DNA of 54,304 nucleotides from the NCBI RefSeq assembly GCF_900240215.1, contig NZ_LT964679.1, forward strand, positions 2,277,194 to 2,331,497, written 5' to 3'. Below, in pieces: positions 50,117 to 54,304 of this stretch. The translations under genes and the position numbers were made by a program. The notes below the pieces were generated by a model. That model was given only the letters and a program-made list of their open reading frames with translations, did no database searches and was not told the origin of the DNA. This DNA is from Raoultibacter timonensis. GTDB lineage: Bacteria > Actinomycetota > Coriobacteriia > Coriobacteriales > Eggerthellaceae. Position 1 is the first letter of the stretch, and the number at the start of each line of letters is the position of its first letter.

Positions 50117-51925
50117 ATGCTGTGTGAAAACAACCTATTCTGCTCTTCGCTCGCCCCAGAAACGAGGGACGAACTATGTAGGCACTGCTCCAAGCGCACG
50201 CTTACCGCCGGGTCAACCATTCTTTCGGAAGACTTTTCCCTTAAGACGAATCTCGTTATTTCCGGCGCAATGGTCACGAACACCACCTTTGACGACGGCA
50301 TCATCCAGGAAGAGTACGACATTCCCGTGTTCTTCCTCATGACTCAAGGGTTGTTGTTTCCCATCGAAGCAGTATTCATGCGCAAAATACCCGATCAGTT
50401 TTCCTACAACGGCCTTACCTGTTTAACCGACTGCATCCTCGCGCGATTCGATCATGACACCATGCTCGGCATGTTCAACTCGGATCCCGCCTTTGCCCGC
50501 AGCGTTCTTCTGAACAATATGACCACCTCAGCTCATGCAAGCATGTTCGCGGCCACCTTGCGCTCTTATGACGTATATCAAAGCGTCAAATGGCTTTTGT
50601 TCTTCCTGTCGGACAAAGGAGTTGTCCTCACTCACCAGCAAATCGCCGATATCACCACCCATAATCGCACCTCGGTCACCAAAGCAATCGGCGCCATCAA
50701 AAAACGAGAACCCGAACTCTGGGCCCGCTACGCGAGTGCGACCGAACGACCGGCGAAATATTTCGTTCTCGAAAACCAGCCACCAGAAGAGAAGGGTAAG
50801 CTTCCCCTTCTCAAGAAAGTCCTCAACTACCTCTCCGATATCGATATTCACACGAATCCCGAGCGATGCCTGCAAGTACGCAATAGAAACGTCAGCTGCG
50901 GCGCCTGCATGAACATCTGTCCCGGCAATGCCATATCGATCGAAGGCCTCAACGTGACCGTGCATCCTGATCGCTGCCTGCTGTGCGGCGCTTGCGTTGC
51001 CTCGTGCCCGTTTGACGTTTTCAGCGCCCACAACCCAACGGCGAACGGACTCGCCGAACTCGTTCGGAAAAGCGCCGAGATAACCGACGGCAACCCCATC
51101 GTTGTATGCGGCCACACCCATGCGGATCTCATGGGCACCTATACCCCCCACGTCGTTCGCCTTAACTGCCTCGGTCGCCTTGACGAGGATTTCTACGCAA
51201 CGATTGCCGGTATGGAACTCGAAAGCATGACGCTCGTTCACGGTAGTTGCAGAGATTGCCCCCGCAGCACATCGGGAGCGCAAGCACGACGCTGCTTCCA
51301 AGCCGCGCAGGCAGCGCTGTTTGCCTGGGAGGGCGAAATCAATCTCCGATATACCGATAAGATGCCAACGGAAGCCTATGCGCTCACGCGCACCACGAAG
51401 CCCTCGAAGGGAGTCAAAGCCCCGACCTCCGCATCGAGCGTCGAACGGGCTTCCCGCACACCCGGCCAACCGTCAACGTACCCCGGTGCGGAAACCGCCA
51501 CGCCCGAGAGCGAAAACCCCCGCTCCATCGTTTCGAAGATTCGAGCGAGAAACGGAGCGCTCGCCTACCACCCCTCGCCTCGACCCAAGCGAGTTTTCGA
51601 TAAACTGTGCACGATCGGCTCCGCCCCCGAAGAGCTGCCCGCCATGCGGTTCTGGGGTATTCCGACGTTCGATAAAAACCGCTGTCAGCAATGCGGGCTT
51701 TGCGCGATGTTCTGCGAAACAGGAGCAATTAAGAAAATCGAGCGTTTCAATTACCGCAAGAAGAAAACGCTGTTCGCTTTCGAGGTCGAACCGTTTCTCT
51801 GCGCGCGATGCCGATGCTGCGAGCAGGTTTGCCGCAACGATGCGATCCGCATCAAGCCGCTCGAATTCACGCACAATGCCCACGATCGACAGACCGCCGT
51901 CATATACGAGCGCAGCGAATCGTAA
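50117..51925 (+). CDS. Crp/Fnr-type regulator fused to multi-cluster ferredoxin
   Basis: This 602-residue single chain combines a sensor, a DNA-binding part and electron-transfer sites. Residues 1-145 form a cNMP-binding-like barrel with N-terminal Cys9, 21 and 24; 150-205 a Crp HTH (LTHQQIADITTHNRTSVTKAIGAI). Then come cluster sites Cys251/261/264/268 and Cys287/290/293/297 (CLLCGACVASCP), an MvhD-like segment with CGHTH, VRLNCLGRLDEDF and HGSCRDCP (331-393), a Pro/Ser linker (420-470), and C-terminal sites Cys523/526/529/533 and Cys562/565/568/572. No membrane segment. ATG 50117 has GGAGG five bases upstream. It faces the DmsA-like operon, its likely target, and may read redox state through its clusters (inference). 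Confidence 0.85.
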   Translation: MLCENNLFCSSLAPETRDELCRHCSKRTLTAGSTILSEDFSLKTNLVISGAMVTNTTFDDGIIQEEYDIPVFFLMTQGLLFPIEAVFMRKIPDQFSYNGLTCLTDCILARFDHDTMLGMFNSDPAFARSVLLNNMTTSAHASMFAATLRSYDVYQSVKWLLFFLSDKGVVLTHQQIADITTHNRTSVTKAIGAIKKREPELWARYASATERPAKYFVLENQPPEEKGKLPLLKKVLNYLSDIDIHTNPERCLQVRNRNVSCGACMNICPGNAISIEGLNVTVHPDRCLLCGACVASCPFDVFSAHNPTANGLAELVRKSAEITDGNPIVVCGHTHADLMGTYTPHVVRLNCLGRLDEDFYATIAGMELESMTLVHGSCRDCPRSTSGAQARRCFQAAQAALFAWEGEINLRYTDKMPTEAYALTRTTKPSKGVKAPTSASSVERASRTPGQPSTYPGAETATPESENPRSIVSKIRARNGALAYHPSPRPKRVFDKLCTIGSAPEELPAMRFWGIPTFDKNRCQQCGLCAMFCETGAIKKIERFNYRKKKTLFAFEVEPFLCARCRCCEQVCRNDAIRIKPLEFTHNAHDRQTAVIYERSES

Positions 51926-51977
51926 ACGGTTTCGCCAGGCACCCGAGCGCGCAAGCCGCACCCATCCGGCGCATTGC

Positions 51978-52451
51978 CTACTTGTGATACGGCTCGCCCC
52001 GCGAGATCTTGAACGCGCGGTACACCTGCTCGAACAACACGACGCGCGCGAGGTTGTGCGGCAGCGTGATCGGGCCGAACGAAAGCTGCTCGTTGGCACG
52101 TGCCCGCACAGCGTCGCTCACGCCGTCCGAGCCCCCGACGATGAACGTCAGATCGCTTGTGCCGGCAAGCGCCAGGCTGTCAAGCCGACGAGCCAAATCT
52201 TCACTTGATCGCTCTTTGCCCTCGATGGCGAGCAGAATCGCATGGCTCTGCTCGGGAATCGCCGCCAGAACGGCCGAGCCCTCCCTATCGCGGGCGGCAT
52301 CGACTCCCCCGGCTTTGGCCGGGTCGATATCGGCGATTTCCTTCACCTCGACCTTCGCGTAGGCCTTGAGGCGCTTGAGGTACTCGGCGCAGGCATCGGC
52401 CCAAAAGCGCTCTTTGAGCTTGCCAACCGCAACCACCGTGATCCTGATCAT
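51978..52451 (-). CDS. rlmH: 23S rRNA (pseudouridine1915-N3)-methyltransferase
   Basis: This 157-residue SPOUT methyltransferase has the full RlmH pattern: MIRITVVAVGKLKERFWADACAEYLKRL at the start, LAIEGKERSSEDLARRL, the SAM-binding knot FIVGGSDGVSDAV, and the end motif LARVVLFEQVYRAFKISRGEPYHK. It methylates pseudouridine 1915 in helix 69 of 23S rRNA on the 70S ribosome. Its ATG overlaps the TGA of the LuxR gene by four bases, so a housekeeping rRNA enzyme is translated from a regulator's transcript here. Confidence 0.95.
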   Translation of the reverse strand: MIRITVVAVGKLKERFWADACAEYLKRLKAYAKVEVKEIADIDPAKAGGVDAARDREGSAVLAAIPEQSHAILLAIEGKERSSEDLARRLDSLALAGTSDLTFIVGGSDGVSDAVRARANEQLSFGPITLPHNLARVVLFEQVYRAFKISRGEPYHK

Positions 52452-53887
52452 GGGCGGTTCACCAAATCGATGAGCTCCGAGCGCACGTGGATGCCGAGCT
52501 TCTGATAGATGCTCTTCACATGGGATTTAACCGTGTTCTCCGAAACGAACAGCTTTTCCGATATGACGGGCATGGTGTAGCCCTGGGCGAGCAGCTTGAA
52601 TATCTCCGTCTCGCGCGGGGTGAACTGATGATCAGCCGCAATCTCATCGCAGCGCGACGCGAGCGCCTCCTCGGGCGTCAGCTGCGCCGCCGGCTCGTCA
52701 TCGTCGCTTGCCAGGCGCTTGTCTTTGAACAGCAACAACGCCGCCATCAGCAGCAGATACACCGAAACCAGCGCCACGGTGGTGAGTACAAGATCGCCCT
52801 GCTTCAGGGTCTCCGCATTGAGAAACCCGATAGCCGTCCCCGCAAGCTGCGCCGCATTCGTGCAGGCGAGCGCCAAGCCGAACAGCAACGTCGAGGGAAG
52901 CTTGGTGTCGTTTGCCGAATCGGCGATCATGCACCAGAGAATGATGCCCGCAACCATAGCACCCAACTGGGCGAACGCGTTGACGATACCGCCAGCTGCG
53001 TTCCAGATGATCGGCAGAAGCAGAAAACCAGCTGCCGAAAGCGGCAGCGCAACCGAGTAGATCCTTCCCACATTGAAGGGCTTCTTGATGAGAAGCGCCG
53101 GCAAAAGCAGACAGACCACCGCAATGGCGCTCGTGAACAACGAGGTTTGCTGAAACGATTCGAGGGGGATCTCGTGCTGCCCGGAAATCTGGAGCATAAG
53201 ACCGCTCATGAAGCAGAGGATCACGGTGCCGAGCACCGGATGCCAGAGCCCCTTAACCGCCCCGCTGAATACCGGCCCCGAATACTCCGGCTCGACCGTC
53301 GGACGCGCATCGAGGGCTTTTTTGGCGAACAGCGCCGAAAAGGCGAACAGCAATGCCGCCACAGGAAGAGCCGCTGGCGAGGGAACGAGCGTCGCCGCGA
53401 AGTAGAGCACGAGGCTTACCGCGTTGCAGAGCACCACGAACAGATAGACCGCGCGCAACGTGAGCGTCGAAGAGAACCGCGCCCACAAAAGCGTGATCAG
53501 CGCATCACCTGCGCCGAGCAGAACGCCTGCGAGCAAAAGCCACGGCGCAAACATATCGACAGACACGGCCGACGAGAACTGAAACACCATCCCGGCAACC
53601 AAAAACCCGACCATGGCGACGCCGATGGTCATGAGGGCGGTAATGGAATTCGAAGTCTTCGGAAGACGGCGCACCACCAGCGCGCAGATAAGGTATACGA
53701 CGATGCGGGCGCCCATGGCGCCAATGGAGAACATGACCTCGATGCCGTACCCTAGCGGTCCGGCCGACGTAAGCACGGTCGCAGAATGGAACATCATGTA
53801 GCTGAATGCGAGATACAGGGCGTATCCGCCGAAGAACACCGCATCGCGCGCACGCAGGCTCTTGGCAATATCGGCCACATACCCCAT
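52448..53887 (-). CDS. LuxR-family regulator with multi-helix membrane domain
   Basis: This 479-residue protein has about twelve hydrophobic helices and a C-terminal LuxR HTH: HQFTPRETEIFKLLAQGYTM, KLFVSENTVKSHVKSIYQKLGIHVRSELIDLV. ATG 53887 has AAAGGA five bases upstream; ATG 53905, six codons earlier, begins exactly six bases after a TATACT box and could be used on a leaderless mRNA. It is divergent from the flavoprotein gene at 54176, its probable target, and overlaps rlmH downstream. Confidence 0.87.
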   Translation of the reverse strand: MGYVADIAKSLRARDAVFFGGYALYLAFSYMMFHSATVLTSAGPLGYGIEVMFSIGAMGARIVVYLICALVVRRLPKTSNSITALMTIGVAMVGFLVAGMVFQFSSAVSVDMFAPWLLLAGVLLGAGDALITLLWARFSSTLTLRAVYLFVVLCNAVSLVLYFAATLVPSPAALPVAALLFAFSALFAKKALDARPTVEPEYSGPVFSGAVKGLWHPVLGTVILCFMSGLMLQISGQHEIPLESFQQTSLFTSAIAVVCLLLPALLIKKPFNVGRIYSVALPLSAAGFLLLPIIWNAAGGIVNAFAQLGAMVAGIILWCMIADSANDTKLPSTLLFGLALACTNAAQLAGTAIGFLNAETLKQGDLVLTTVALVSVYLLLMAALLLFKDKRLASDDDEPAAQLTPEEALASRCDEIAADHQFTPRETEIFKLLAQGYTMPVISEKLFVSENTVKSHVKSIYQKLGIHVRSELIDLVNRP

Positions 53888-53911
53888 CGGATTCCTTTCT
53901 CCCATGGGGAT

Positions 53912-53917
53912 AGTATA
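53912..53917 (-). promoter_or_regulatory. -10 box before the rlmH-linked LuxR gene
   Basis: TATACT reads leftwards, followed by ATCCCC and then ATG 53905. The expected RNA start coincides with that ATG, leaving an 18-base leader for ATG 53887 that just contains the AAAGGA site. Confidence 0.5.
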
Positions 53918-54065
53918 TAGGTTCGCAAGCCTCCCGCACATTGCAACCTGGAAACGGGTTTCCGGGCGAATTTCCCACTGCATTCTGCATTATACCTGTT
54001 CAATGCTTATAAAAGGACTGCCTCACCAGAATCAGGTGGGAAGCATTTTCCCTGTTCGAGAAAAA

Positions 54066-54085
54066 ATCACCAGCGAACTGGTGAT
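54066..54085. promoter_or_regulatory. Palindrome before the last flavoprotein gene
   Basis: ATCACCAG-CGAA-CTGGTGAT is a perfect 8-bp palindrome. A looser copy of the same half-sites (TCACCAG...CAGGTG) lies near 54023-54040. Both sit in the LuxR/flavoprotein divergent spacer and may be LuxR-binding sites. Confidence 0.45.
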
Positions 54086-54175
54086 GAAACGGGAGCGCTT
54101 CTTCCGTACTGTACACGATACCCGGAAGCCGAAAAGAGGACTTCCACGACCCATACTGTATCTGGAGGGAGACAT

Positions 54176-54304
54176 ATGGACAACGCAAGATTAAGCCGAC
54201 GTGCATTTATCGGACTGGGTGCCACCGCGGCGGTTGCCGCCGGCGCTGCAGGCCTCGTAGGATGCGCTCCAGCATCCGATGCCGCCGACTCGGGCAAGGC
54301 GGAC
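54176..54304 (+). CDS. Tat-exported lipoprotein, probable FAD flavoprotein reductase, partial (3' end outside window)
   Basis: Only the first 43 residues are visible: MDNARLSRRAFIGLGATAA (Arg8-Arg9), a hydrophobic stretch, and lipobox LVGC (Cys30), then an acidic Ser/Asp linker. The N-terminus closely resembles that of the flavoprotein at 39989 (MDNA..., SRRSFI, lipobox, acidic linker). ATG 54176 follows GGAGGGA. The enzyme class is inferred from this likeness and from the divergent membrane LuxR gene, a pairing seen at 9162/10936 too. Confidence 0.65.
   Translation, partial: MDNARLSRRAFIGLGATAAVAAGAAGLVGCAPASDAADSGKAD

Overview
The window looks like a chromosome segment from an anaerobic, high-GC gut actinobacterium of the class Coriobacteriia, most likely family Eggerthellaceae (Eggerthella, Gordonibacter or a relative). 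The reasons are the density of Tat-exported FAD flavoproteins, molybdopterin enzymes with Fe-S partners, and LuxR regulators carrying about twelve membrane helices, all set among ordinary actinobacterial housekeeping genes. The assignment is inference. I saw no rRNA, tRNA, CRISPR array, transposase or phage gene.

Left third (1-26,100), mostly core metabolism. It holds the end of an MTA/SAH nucleosidase gene, an O-acetylhomoserine sulfhydrylase (metY) and a MetA-type homoserine acyltransferase with the acetyl-CoA-type Glu111; together these give methionine by direct sulfhydrylation. Between them is a sulfur/redox group: rhodanese lipoprotein, Rrf2 regulator, RclA-like flavoprotein. Next come a DUF4190 membrane protein, a HAD phosphatase, a monofunctional peptidoglycan transglycosylase, a LuxR regulator divergent from a two-FMN-domain flavoprotein, a lysA-hom pair, an MMPL exporter with a heptad-repeat partner opposite a TetR gene, a MoaE-like protein, and a radical-SAM plus FecCD-type ABC importer operon. 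The radical-SAM protein has a CX5CX2C cluster motif instead of CX3CX2C.

Middle (26,280-36,800). A LysR gene is divergent from a GntP-type permease. Then come a Cys-rich mini-protein, a cytoplasmic molybdopterin oxidoreductase, its small Fe-S partner, a zinc-ribbon/collagen-like mini-protein and a DASS-type permease. Two membrane LuxR regulators follow, back to back. This reads as uptake and reductive conversion of a small organic acid or aromatic compound.

Right third (36,900-54,304). There are three complete Tat lipoprotein flavoprotein reductases and the start of a fourth, each next to its own LuxR or TetR genes. One of them follows a SnoaL-like lipoprotein gene broken at a run of eight G. 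A DmsA/DmsB/TorD-type operon ends in a haem-b-type membrane protein. Opposite it is a large regulator that joins a Crp/Fnr sensor and HTH to four [4Fe-4S] sites and a cysteine-rich MvhD-like segment. rlmH is coupled to a fourth LuxR gene.

Overall the segment pairs exported or cytoplasmic terminal reductases with dedicated regulators and permeases, which fits anaerobic respiration on many alternative organic acceptors. The best candidates for undescribed biology are the Crp-ferredoxin fusion regulator with its molybdoenzyme operon, the CX5CX2C radical-SAM/ABC operon, the molybdoenzyme cluster with two tiny zinc-ribbon proteins, and a dispersed inverted-repeat element found twice.
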